Source: Flavobacteriaceae bacterium
GTDB taxonomy: Bacteria > Bacteroidota > Bacteroidia > Flavobacteriales > Weeksellaceae
Assembly (NCBI GenBank): GCA_004359435.1
Contig: PTET01000002.1
Span: 84,278 to 148,277 of the forward strand
DNA: 64,000 nt
Reading direction: 5' to 3'
In this document: positions 20,601 through 29,195 of the stretch, in pieces
Layout of the letters: every line of letters starts with the position of its first letter
Numbering within the stretch: position 1 is the first letter of the stretch
The notes under the pieces: model-generated
Told to the model about the DNA's origin: nothing
Databases searched by the model: none
The model's input: the letters and a program-made list of their open reading frames with translations, nothing else
Made by a program: the position numbers and the translations under genes

Positions 20601-23243
20601 CGAGTAGGATTTAGAAATATTTGTCAACCGATTAAAGTCAAAAATGAGTTGATACGTGATACTAAGCTTTGTGGTGATGAAATTGCAAATTTGAAAGTAG
20701 ATGCAACTGGAGTCGATAATTATCAATGGTTAAGAGGTGATGAAATTATATTTGGCGCCAATACTTCTAGTTTTTCAACCAATGTGCCAGGTCTGTATAC
20801 TGTATTGATGACAACACTTTGTGGTGAGGAAGAGAGAGTGGAATTTAAAGTTATAGGGGAAAGACCCAAACTAGATTATAGTTTTCCTTATGCTGTAAAA
20901 GATGGATATATAAGACTTATATCATTTGGCCCGAAGAATGATATTCCTCAGTCCGAAAAGGAATATTATAACGATGTCAAATACCATTTTTCTGAAACTC
21001 CAACAGGTTGGTTTATAGATCCTGACACGGGAAAAATTACCATAGTTGATAGAAATAATGTTATAGCAGACAAATGTTTTGACATCATACGAACTAGCAG
21101 TTGTGGAACAGTTGAAAAAGTTTCCTATCGTAATGTTGGTTTTGAAAACGAACAAACAAATTATAATATTTGTGAGGATAATGGATACGTCGAATTGAAA
21201 TGTAAAGTAGTAGGATCCTTAGATGAATACAATCAAAAATTTAATCAAATAAATTGGTATAAGGATGATGTATTGATTCCAGGTGCTACTGGAAACGTTT
21301 TTAAAGCCTATGAAAGTGGTAAATACACAGTAAAAGTAAAAGACTTTTGTGGTCAAACAACTACCTCACGTGAATATAAGGTTTACCATTATAAGGATTT
21401 GAGAATTAACTATAATTTAGAAAATCCCTCATTTGAGTATGATCAATATGCAGTTTTTTATCCTGAGATATCTGGCGTGAATACCGATGTAAAAGAATTT
21501 TCACAATATTATGATACAAATTTTTTAGAATATTATAAAGACAGTTTCAAAACAACAATATTGGATTCCGATAAAGTTTACTTTAAAGATGGAAAAATCT
21601 ATTTAGACATAACTAAGATGTCTATAGAGGAATTAAAAAACAAAAGATTCGAAATTACATTTAAAGGTCCATGTGGAAATATAGCCAAATTTAATAACAA
21701 CGGTTCAGAAATTAGAATTACCAAACAACCTGTAGATGGTGTGGTATGTAATAATGAGGTTACATTTAAGGTCGAAGCTCAGGGAGCAGTAGGTTACCAA
21801 TGGTTTTATTTTGGTAAACCAATATCGGGTGAAACATCTTCAACTTTACACGTATCTGTCAAACCTGAACCTGCATATTCATCATACTATGTTGAATGTT
21901 ATAGTTCTTTTGGTGAAGTCGTAAGGTCAAATTCTGTTGGCAAAAACTTTCCTGTTTTTCTAGAAACTTTCAGTTATCGGGAATCGTATTCTTCAGATCC
22001 AGATGTTAAATTATTAGAAGTAGATGGCTATGTTGGTCCAGGTATAACTTTTCGTTTTTCTGACACACCAAATGGATGGAATATAGATGAAAATACTGGA
22101 AATATTACTGTCCGAGGTAAATCTAATTTCATACCAGACAGATGCTTTGATGTGATTGCAACAAATGCATGTGGAGCAGGGGAAGGAATCTGCGAATTCA
22201 ACAAAACTTCAATTGAGATATCCCATAGTAGAAATCTTGAACTTTGTGAAGGTGAGGATGTAACTTTATATGCTCATTTACCAAGAAATGTTAATTCTTA
22301 TCAGTGGTATAGAGATGGTGTAGCAATTCAAGGTGCAACTTCTGACGAATACAAAACCAAAATACCTGGTAAATATAAGGTGGAAGGAATTGGGATGTGT
22401 GATTCAGCCTTTTCAGTAGAAGAGACAATAACTATATGGGGAAACCCTAGCCTTGAATATAGTTTCAATCCAACTACTTCTAGTACGAATCTGGTTACAT
22501 ACAAGCCCATAAGTGAAATACAACCAAATGCTTGGTTTGAAATTAAGCCAGAAACATTAGGCGTAACTGTAGATTATAGAACAGGTATAATATCAATTGA
22601 TTTAACAAAATCTAAACCTATGAGTGCTGAATCGCCCTGGTATGTCTTTTCTGGTGCTCTATGTGGCTACCCTCGTTTTCATCCTTCCAAATCTCCAATG
22701 ATTATTGAAGCAGAAGGCGTAAGGGATTGTTATAACAATAATGTCAAATTTAAAGTAAATGTTATAGGTGAAGGTAAAATTACCTATAAATGGTACAAAA
22801 ATGGACAATTGGTTTATGACGAGGCAAAGGATTGGATTGGAAGTTTTGATCAAAATTTATTTTTATCAAATGATAGTCCTATGCCTGAATTTAAATTGGT
22901 TGTCTCCAACGCTTACGGAAGTGTTTCAAAAATAATTGTTCCTACTCCTTGTCCTTTAACTCAATCAGGAACCAAATCCACAACTCTCTCAGCAACTTTC
23001 ACCACAACAGTTGCACCGAATCCTTTTGATGCAAGTACAAAACTATTTGTTTCTTCTCCAGATCTGGATACCGATGTATTGGTGAATATCTATGATTTTG
23101 CTGGAAATCTGATGCTTTCATCTAAGTTGGATCTTAAGGTTTCTTCTCAGCTAGAATTTGGAGATAACTTCCCTGTTGGGGTTTATATTGTCAACATAAC
23201 CCAAGGAGAAGAGACCAAACAGTTGCAGGTAATTAAGAAATAA
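17613..23243 (+). CDS. Giant (1876 aa) Ig-like repeat surface/secreted protein with T9SS type A sorting domain
   Basis: At least 14 Ig-like repeats (QWYKDG..IPGATKSTYT motif); C-terminus APNPFDASTKLFVSS...NIYDFAGNLMLSS...FPVGVYIVNITQGEETKQLQVIKK. Confidence 0.92.
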   Translation: MYMNQISTTSILGFFRISLFGLLLFSSSFVRAKSPLPILEKTEIPSGIEKNDAVLANPVISTQPMGGEICNGSSHTLSVGVTGTGVWYQWYKDGIAIAGATKSTYTTKETGKYLVKVYYGGFLGLFATEMVSQTAEVRLGESAKIVSFPTSLQICTSGTSTPLTVVATGKDLKYRWFKDGVLIPQAVSNSYTPQTAGNYSVSIGASCGTEVTASAQVTENCDTKIVAQPQNTYLCAGQTATLSVQATGNNLKYQWYSDTNKLIVGENSSSYTTNTPGKYIVTVNDGTKTITSNVADVTLNSGVQITSQPVSSILVSGKTSIGVQANGSNLKYQWLKEGLEIPGATSNVFTATSTGNYSVKVSGDCGSVTSDVAMVSNTIVISKQPVGGKVCELNQFGKNHYLNIEVIGNYNGIKWFRDQTEIPDSNQKAINTNLPGTYYAKVYFGGFLGLFQSEIISEKAVVEKNIGTTITKQPVSIEMCDLDSEFKVETQGSNVTYQWYEVIIIDWPYSETNVLIPGATKSTYKPTKTGTYFVEVKGDCNLNSFNRSNRVKAVFGRIPSVEKKITGAQPDGIFYTNFKIYVPQIAQAVDNWSSYNYKSQWYFNDEPILGATQHDYTPLNEGRYKVVTTGECGISTTSEEVFVQKYKVKIITQPKSSFNCDGSPETLTVEAKGYSLWYQWLYKPRVDATFEFIDRSNYNGSEPNKYVATKPGFYSVLVYAGLEGGIVQSDVVEVGIKPTLDYSQTPKVILSESEGILGYEYTPITNGPISSFKMIPDLSSKGVILDPIKGTLTYQKEAVGEPFVIEATNSCGQIVYNNPNCEKPEITSQPQSTFFMGDSETCLFYNQSFKVAAKNASAFQWYKGDKLIPGATKSEYEISEPGSYSVKVIGTCGQVISSQVVNAEAFKEEVVDIRYDFDNPTTLTQSLATFKPITDQQYYFYGEGNIYSNNFWGKYIDVEGASLKADGTITLDLTKTTIAKFKNTPFNIYILGGCPLRVGFRNICQPIKVKNELIRDTKLCGDEIANLKVDATGVDNYQWLRGDEIIFGANTSSFSTNVPGLYTVLMTTLCGEEERVEFKVIGERPKLDYSFPYAVKDGYIRLISFGPKNDIPQSEKEYYNDVKYHFSETPTGWFIDPDTGKITIVDRNNVIADKCFDIIRTSSCGTVEKVSYRNVGFENEQTNYNICEDNGYVELKCKVVGSLDEYNQKFNQINWYKDDVLIPGATGNVFKAYESGKYTVKVKDFCGQTTTSREYKVYHYKDLRINYNLENPSFEYDQYAVFYPEISGVNTDVKEFSQYYDTNFLEYYKDSFKTTILDSDKVYFKDGKIYLDITKMSIEELKNKRFEITFKGPCGNIAKFNNNGSEIRITKQPVDGVVCNNEVTFKVEAQGAVGYQWFYFGKPISGETSSTLHVSVKPEPAYSSYYVECYSSFGEVVRSNSVGKNFPVFLETFSYRESYSSDPDVKLLEVDGYVGPGITFRFSDTPNGWNIDENTGNITVRGKSNFIPDRCFDVIATNACGAGEGICEFNKTSIEISHSRNLELCEGEDVTLYAHLPRNVNSYQWYRDGVAIQGATSDEYKTKIPGKYKVEGIGMCDSAFSVEETITIWGNPSLEYSFNPTTSSTNLVTYKPISEIQPNAWFEIKPETLGVTVDYRTGIISIDLTKSKPMSAESPWYVFSGALCGYPRFHPSKSPMIIEAEGVRDCYNNNVKFKVNVIGEGKITYKWYKNGQLVYDEAKDWIGSFDQNLFLSNDSPMPEFKLVVSNAYGSVSKIIVPTPCPLTQSGTKSTTLSATFTTTVAPNPFDASTKLFVSSPDLDTDVLVNIYDFAGNLMLSSKLDLKVSSQLEFGDNFPVGVYIVNITQGEETKQLQVIKK

Positions 23244-23261
23244 TAGTTCATCCTAAAACAG

Positions 23262-23288
23262 AAAAAAGCCCCTTTTTGGGGCTTTTTT
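23262..23288. terminator. Stem-loop terminator
   Basis: AAAAAAGCCCC-TTTTT-GGGGCTTTTTT. Confidence 0.9.
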
Positions 23289-23297
23289 TATGCGTAT

Positions 23298-24161
23298 TCA
23301 TAAAGTTAAGGGTAAATTATCCACCTTCTCTATGTTGTATTTTTTGTCATAAGAAAGTAGCTCTTGTAGGATGGTTAATGAAATTTCCTTTTCGCTAACC
23401 AGCAAAATTTCTGAAAAGTCAGAACTCATTTGTACATTTTTAGCGCCTTGAAGTTCCATGATTTTTCCTGTAACAGTTTTCATGCAGCCGCTGCAAGTAA
23501 TGCCCTGAATTTGATAGAAATTCACCAAATTTTGGCTGTTTTTCTTAAACTCAATAAAAAGCTCTTGGTTTTGCCTTTTGGGGGCAGAATTTTGTGCGAT
23601 TTCCATGGATTCAATTTCAAAGGCAGAAGAAAAAAGACTTTCGTATTCTTTTTTGCTTCCTCCAAAGGGTGGTGAAACCTCAAAGCTTGTGTCAAAAAGT
23701 AGTCCGCATAGCCTTCCATTTTCCTTAAGCAGTTGATGCATTTTCCAAACATATTTGGGTCTAAGGCTTGGAGGAAGGGCACAAAAGAAGGTTTGTTCTA
23801 TAATTAGATCGTAAGAGCCTTGGAGCTTAAAAAAATCGCCTAAAACAATGTGGATGCAATGGTTGTCTAAAAAGCGATTTTTTAAATCTTCTACCAAAAC
23901 AGGAGCAATATCAATGACCGTAATGTTTTTGAATCCTTTTTCTAATAGATATTGAGCCTCATAGGTGTTTCCACAGCCAGGAATCAAAATGGATTGATTT
24001 TTGTCTTCTAAAGTGTCAATCCAGTTTTTGATGGGGCCTGAAATTTCACCCAAATCCCAACCTGTATCGTTTTGCTGGTATCGGCTATTCCAATAGTCTT
24101 GGTTTAAAGGAACATCACATTTAACTGTACAACACTGTTCTTGGTTTTTTTGTGGTTCCAT
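23298..24161 (-). CDS. TPMT-like SAM methyltransferase fused to C-terminal heavy-metal-associated (HMA) domain
   Basis: YWNSRYQQNDTGWDLGEISGPIKNWIDTL, SILIPGCGNTYEAQYLLEKGF, IIEQTFFCALPPSLRPKYV (TPMT family) plus VNFYQIQGITCSGCMKTVTGKIMELQGAKNVQMS (CxxC HMA). Confidence 0.88.
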   Translation of the reverse strand: MEPQKNQEQCCTVKCDVPLNQDYWNSRYQQNDTGWDLGEISGPIKNWIDTLEDKNQSILIPGCGNTYEAQYLLEKGFKNITVIDIAPVLVEDLKNRFLDNHCIHIVLGDFFKLQGSYDLIIEQTFFCALPPSLRPKYVWKMHQLLKENGRLCGLLFDTSFEVSPPFGGSKKEYESLFSSAFEIESMEIAQNSAPKRQNQELFIEFKKNSQNLVNFYQIQGITCSGCMKTVTGKIMELQGAKNVQMSSDFSEILLVSEKEISLTILQELLSYDKKYNIEKVDNLPLTL

Positions 24162-24179
24162 CAGAATTTATTTAACTAA

Positions 24180-25229
24180 TTATTTGAAAATTAGCGTTGT
24201 TTTTACCCCGTTATGATCCGAAGGAGTTAGTTTGTTTCCTTCAATGGTAAGCGAATTTTCATAAAAAATAACCTCGCTTTGGAAAGAAGAAATCTTAGAC
24301 ACAAAGTTTTTGTTGATTAAAATATGGTCTATTTTTTGGTCTGCAGAAGAAGGGAAATATCCTCCTTCAAGGTTTAAAAAACTTTCTTTGTCCCAAGTCT
24401 CTCTGTCGCATGATTTGTCTTTGCACCCTAGGGGAAAAGTATCTACAAACCCCGCATCAATCATACTTTGGTAGTTTTCTTTTGAGGCTTCTTTGATGGT
24501 TTCTGTATAAGGGCTTTGGGGTCCAGCGTTGAAATCGCCACAAATAAATACCAAGTGGTTTTCTTGCTTAGCTTTGGCCAGATCTAGCATTTGGTCTATT
24601 TGCTTCTGTCTGATGAAATCAGCTCTTTTAGATTCGGAATGATGAACTCCACCCCCTGCGGTTGTATGGTTGTTGAAGAAAAACACAGACTGGTTCTGAA
24701 AAAAAACTTCAACCTGTAAGGTTCCTTTGTCAGCGGCTATTTTTTCTAACAAAACCCCAGATTTATAAGGATGATATTCAGAGGTTAAAATGGGATATTT
24801 AGAAAAAACCATCATGCCATCATCCAGACCAAAAGTGAGACCCCGTCTTGATACATAAGTGGCAAAAGGGTACTCTTTAGATAGATTTCCGATTAAAAAC
24901 TGTTTGTCTTTTTCTTCGAACACTTCTTGTAAACAAAGTACATCTGCACCGCTATTAAGAAGAATTTCGGGTAATTTTTCAAGTCTTTGACGGGTGTAGG
25001 GCACCAGGTCTAAAGTTTTAAAAGGAACTTTAAACCTCAAAATACCTAGATTATAGGTGAGAATACTTAAGGAATTAGCGTTATTTTCTTTGGGAACAGA
25101 CTCCCATTTTTCAACTGTCGAAGGAAAATTTTCAACCACCAGGGTATATTCATTTTTTAACATTGACTTTTGGGCAAATCCACCGATGGAAAAGCCCAAA
25201 AGCAAGAAAAGTGAAAGTATTTTTTTCAT
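24180..25229 (-). CDS. Secreted endonuclease/exonuclease/phosphatase-family protein (neutral sphingomyelinase-like)
   Basis: Signal peptide; LTYNLGILRF, ADVLCLQEVFEEKDK, FICGDFNAGPQSP, KIDHILINK, SDHNGV. Confidence 0.82.
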   Translation of the reverse strand: MKKILSLFLLLGFSIGGFAQKSMLKNEYTLVVENFPSTVEKWESVPKENNANSLSILTYNLGILRFKVPFKTLDLVPYTRQRLEKLPEILLNSGADVLCLQEVFEEKDKQFLIGNLSKEYPFATYVSRRGLTFGLDDGMMVFSKYPILTSEYHPYKSGVLLEKIAADKGTLQVEVFFQNQSVFFFNNHTTAGGGVHHSESKRADFIRQKQIDQMLDLAKAKQENHLVFICGDFNAGPQSPYTETIKEASKENYQSMIDAGFVDTFPLGCKDKSCDRETWDKESFLNLEGGYFPSSADQKIDHILINKNFVSKISSFQSEVIFYENSLTIEGNKLTPSDHNGVKTTLIFK

Positions 25230-25273
25230 CCTGGTTTTTTGATGTTTATACTAAATAAAAAGATTGTAAAAAA

Positions 25274-26416
25274 TTATTTGCTCAGCACAGATCTGGAGAT
25301 CACAATTCTTTGGATTTCAGAAGTTCCTTCGTAAATCTCTGTGATTTTGGCATCTCTCATCATTCTTTCTACATGGTATTCTCTAACATATCCATATCCT
25401 CCGTGGATTTGTACCGCTTGGGTAGTCACTTTCATTGCAACTTCGGAGGCGAAAAGTTTGGCCATGGCAGAAGATTCGGAATAATCCATTCCACCATCTT
25501 TTTCCCAAGCAGATTGATACACCAAAAGTCTGGCAGCTTTGATTTGGGTTGCCATGTCTGCAAGCATAAATGCAATGGCTTGGTGTTCGCAAATGGGTTT
25601 TCCAAATGTTTGTCTTTCTTTGGAGTATTTCAGGGCTGCATCATATGCTCCTTGTGCAATTCCAAGGGCTTGGGCTGCAATCCCGATTCGTCCTCCTGCC
25701 AAGGTTTTCATGGCGAATTTGAATCCAAATCCATCTTCAGCAATGCGGTTTTCTTTAGGGACTTTGCAGTCTGTAAAGAGTAGGGAAGTGGTGTCAGAAG
25801 CTCTGATTCCCAGTTTGTCTTCTTTTACTCCAGTGGAAAATCCAGGGTAAGATTTTTCTGCGATAACCACATTGATTCCTTTGTGACCTTTGCTTTTGTC
25901 TGTTTGTGCAATAACAAGGGCGATGTCTGAGGTTTCACCATTGGTAATCCAGTTTTTTGTACCGTTGATCAGATAATGATCTCCTTTGTCCTCTGCAATG
26001 GTTTTTTGGGAAGTAGCATCAGAACCTGCTTCTGGCTCAGAAAGTCCAAAACATCCCAGTTTTTCTCCAGTGGCTAGGGGTTTGAGGTATTTTTCTTTTT
26101 GCTCATGGGTTCCAAATGCGTTGAGTCCATAACAAACAAGAGAGTTGTTTACAGACATAATTACCCCAGCAGAGGCATCTACTCTGGAGATTTCTTCAAG
26201 TGCCAATACATAAGAAAGGGTATCCATACCTCCGCCACCATAAGCAGGATCCACCATCATTCCCATAAAGCCCATTTCCCCCATTTTTTTGCGCAGTACG
26301 GGATCGAATTTGCTGTTGATGTCTCTTTCAATCACCCCAGGGAGAAGTTCGGTTTGTGCGAATTCTCTTGCGGATTGTTGAATCATTTGGTGTTCTTCGG
26401 ATAATTTGAAATTCAT
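25274..26416 (-). CDS. Acyl-CoA dehydrogenase
   Basis: LGCFGLSEPEAGSDATSQKT, GTKNWITNGETSD, RQTFGKPICEHQ, QIHGGYGYVREYHVERMMRDAKITEIYEGTSEIQR. Confidence 0.96.
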   Translation of the reverse strand: MNFKLSEEHQMIQQSAREFAQTELLPGVIERDINSKFDPVLRKKMGEMGFMGMMVDPAYGGGGMDTLSYVLALEEISRVDASAGVIMSVNNSLVCYGLNAFGTHEQKEKYLKPLATGEKLGCFGLSEPEAGSDATSQKTIAEDKGDHYLINGTKNWITNGETSDIALVIAQTDKSKGHKGINVVIAEKSYPGFSTGVKEDKLGIRASDTTSLLFTDCKVPKENRIAEDGFGFKFAMKTLAGGRIGIAAQALGIAQGAYDAALKYSKERQTFGKPICEHQAIAFMLADMATQIKAARLLVYQSAWEKDGGMDYSESSAMAKLFASEVAMKVTTQAVQIHGGYGYVREYHVERMMRDAKITEIYEGTSEIQRIVISRSVLSK

Positions 26417-26431
26417 GGTTGTAAAAATATT

Positions 26432-27151
26432 TTATTGGAATTTTAAGATGATGGCAATGCCTCGGGTTTGAAGTTCGTCTATAGATCCCATCCACTGATT
26501 GCCTGTGGAAGGATTGTCGTCTATTTTTTCGTTGTTTAATACGTAAATGTATCGAATGGCAGGGGTAAGCCTGAAATATTCAAAATAGAAAGTAGTACCA
26601 ATCTCAAATTGAGCTGAGAAATTGTTGGTAGTACTTCTAAATGTTCCCGTTGAGATGTCTTCACTTTTTTGCTCATTGGACTGAATGTTTCGAATGTACG
26701 AAGCCCCAGCCTGAACATAAGGTCTAGAGTTCATCCATCTTTCTCCATGATATTGCAAGAAAAGCGGAACGTCTATGTAAGTAGATTTTAAGACTCTTTC
26801 GGGCGATTCTGGGATATGATCAAAAACCAAGGTTCTACTTAAAAAATGAACCGAAGGTTCTAGTTGAATATTAAAAGAAGGAGAAAGTTTATAAATACCC
26901 AAAACCCCTACGGTAAATCCCATCTCTGCATCAGAATATACGGTTTGGCTCACGCCATTTGACATGCCTATGGTAGTTGGGTTTAGTTTGTAATCTAGGC
27001 TATTCAGACCAAGGCTGAATCCCCAATCGAAGGTTTCATCTATTCTTCCTGTTTGATAAATGGGTTTGTTTCGGTTGATTCTAAACTGTCCAAAAGCAAG
27101 CGGAAGATTCAGAAATAACAAACTCACCCAAAGTAAATAATGCTTTTTCAT
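26432..27151 (-). CDS. porT: PorT-like outer membrane beta-barrel protein (T9SS)
   Basis: Signal peptide, beta-barrel pattern ending in F-Q; next to menG/ubiE as in many Flavobacteriia. Confidence 0.75.
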   Translation of the reverse strand: MKKHYLLWVSLLFLNLPLAFGQFRINRNKPIYQTGRIDETFDWGFSLGLNSLDYKLNPTTIGMSNGVSQTVYSDAEMGFTVGVLGIYKLSPSFNIQLEPSVHFLSRTLVFDHIPESPERVLKSTYIDVPLFLQYHGERWMNSRPYVQAGASYIRNIQSNEQKSEDISTGTFRSTTNNFSAQFEIGTTFYFEYFRLTPAIRYIYVLNNEKIDDNPSTGNQWMGSIDELQTRGIAIILKFQ

Positions 27152-27707
27152 TTGCTTGAGGTATAAATAGAGGCAATCCCAAAGGTTTGCTTATGTGTCT
27201 TGGGGTCGATGAAATTATTTCTACTGAGAATTTCTTCCAGTTTTTTTCCATAAGGAAAAGCGTTGGCAGACTCAGATAGATAAGTGTAGGCAGATTTGTC
27301 TTTGGAAAGTAATTTTCCCAAAAATGGAAGGATATATCGGGTATATATTTTATAACCCAAATTAAAGGGGAATTGGTCTGGTACGGAGGTTTCTAGAATC
27401 ACAAAAGTACCACCAGGTTTTAAAATTCGATGGATTTCGGCAAGGCCCTTGTTTAAATCCTGAAAATTTCTAACCCCAAAGGAAACCGTAATGGCATCAA
27501 AACTGTTGTCTGCAAAAGGCATTTTTTCTGCATCACCTTTGATAAAATCTATTTTTTGTAAATTTTTAGATGCTGCTTTTTCTCTAGCGACCGCTAACAT
27601 TCCTTCAGAAAGATCAAAACATCAGATATGGTGTTGAACATAGCTTCAACCTGAGATTTTTTGGACTGATCTAAGGTTTGGTAAGGCGTAATTTGATCGT
27701 GCTTCAT
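27148..27707 (-). pseudogene. menG: Demethylmenaquinone methyltransferase with internal deletion
   Basis: MKHDQITPYQTLDQSKKSQVEAMFNTISD then frame change directly into (F)DLSEGMLAVAREKAASKNL...; SAM-binding VLDVATGTGD region absent. Confidence 0.88.
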
Positions 27708-27731
27708 AAGGTCAAAAATAAGAACTAATCC

Positions 27732-28265
27732 TTAAAGTGAATGGTAGAAATCGATAAAATCTCTTTTTCTAAATATTTTAGATCTGGTTTTAAGGGAATC
27801 TTGCTTGACTATTTTTTCGAAATCTTGGTCTAAACCATAATAGAAATCTTCCAAATAAAGCGCGTTGGAAACGACTCCTTTCCCACGATAATACACCGAA
27901 TCTACTTTGATAGAATCAGCAGTTATCAAGGAATCTTTGTTTTGGCTTACACCATAATACCGGTGATAGTTTACATAGGTTTGTCTCAACGGATTTACCA
28001 GTCCTTGATTTTGGGTTACCACAAAAAAAGTATCTAAATTCTGTGATGGAACGCTTATAATGTGCTTTCCTTTATTTAAATTTAACCTAAGACTTTGTTT
28101 GGGAGAAAGGTTGTAGATTTTGTCATTGAGTCTAACCTCCAATAGGGTATCACTGGGGTTGTCTAGGTAAAAATAATTGTCTTTTTTTAGGAATGCAAAA
28201 TAGATTCCAAAACTTAAAAGGGTTGCCAAAAGAGCAAGTAAAAGACCAGAAGTAGAAGGTTTCAA
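27732..28265 (-). CDS. Single-TM hypothetical protein
   Basis: MKPSTSGLLLALLATLLSFGIYFAFLKKDNYFYLDNPSDTLLEVRLNDK... Confidence 0.6.
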   Translation of the reverse strand: MKPSTSGLLLALLATLLSFGIYFAFLKKDNYFYLDNPSDTLLEVRLNDKIYNLSPKQSLRLNLNKGKHIISVPSQNLDTFFVVTQNQGLVNPLRQTYVNYHRYYGVSQNKDSLITADSIKVDSVYYRGKGVVSNALYLEDFYYGLDQDFEKIVKQDSLKTRSKIFRKRDFIDFYHSL

Positions 28266-28431
28266 AAGTATTTTATTAAGGTTTAAAATGTTTGTTTTAA
28301 AGCATAAAATGCCACCATTTTTTATCCAAACAAAACTACGAAATTATCTTATTTACATGACTTTTTTACTGGGTTTAATTTTTTGGGTATGTTTTGTGTT
28401 ATATTTGTGGCCATAAAAATTGATTGAGACA

Positions 28432-29189
28432 ATGGGCGCGATTATTATTGGTTCTGGAAGTTATTTGCCTGAAAACAATGTAACAAATGAAGATTTTCTT
28501 CAGACTCAGTTTTTTGATGAAAAGGGACAGCCTTATACGGTAGAAAATAGCGAAATCATTGAAAAATTTAGATCTATCACGGAAATTAAATCCAGAAAAT
28601 ATGTCTGGGAAAATCAAAACAATTCAGACATCGCAGCCCTGGCCGGTCTACAAGCTGTTCAGGATGCTGGTATAGACAAAGAATCGTTAGATTATGTAAT
28701 TGTCGCGCACAATTATGGGGATATGGACGCCAAGCAAAGAAGAACAGACATCACCCCATCTATTTCAGCCCGTGTAAAACACAAAATGGGCATAGAAAAC
28801 CCCAAATGTATCCCCTATGATATGCTTTATGGTTGTCCAGGTTGGGTTGAGGGAATGATTCTAGCCAATACCCTAAAGAAGTAATAGAAAGCGAAGGTTT
28901 AACCGCAGGTGATATAGATCTCATTCTTATCCATCAAGCCAACGCCAAGATGGACCATGTGATGGTGGATAAATTTTTCAAACTTTTTGGTCAAACGCCC
29001 AAAACCGATATCACTCCAATGACCATTCAAGACAATGGAAATTCGTCTGTTGCAACAGTACCTACCTTATATGATTTGGTGAAGAAAAATAAGTTGGGTG
29101 ATTTTAAGCTTAAAAAAGGAGCCAACATTATTTTCGCCTCTGTGGGAGCAGGAATGAACATCAACTGTGTGCTATATCGAGAAAAATAA
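28432..29189 (+). pseudogene. Beta-ketoacyl-ACP synthase III family protein with internal deletion
   Basis: MGAIIIGSGSYLPENNVTNEDF...YDMLYGCPGWVEGMILANT, then frame change to PKEVIESEGLTAGDIDLILIHQANAKMDH...IQDNGNSSVATVPTLYDL; Cys, His and Asn retained but central segment missing. Confidence 0.88.
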
Positions 29190-29195
29190 AACCCT

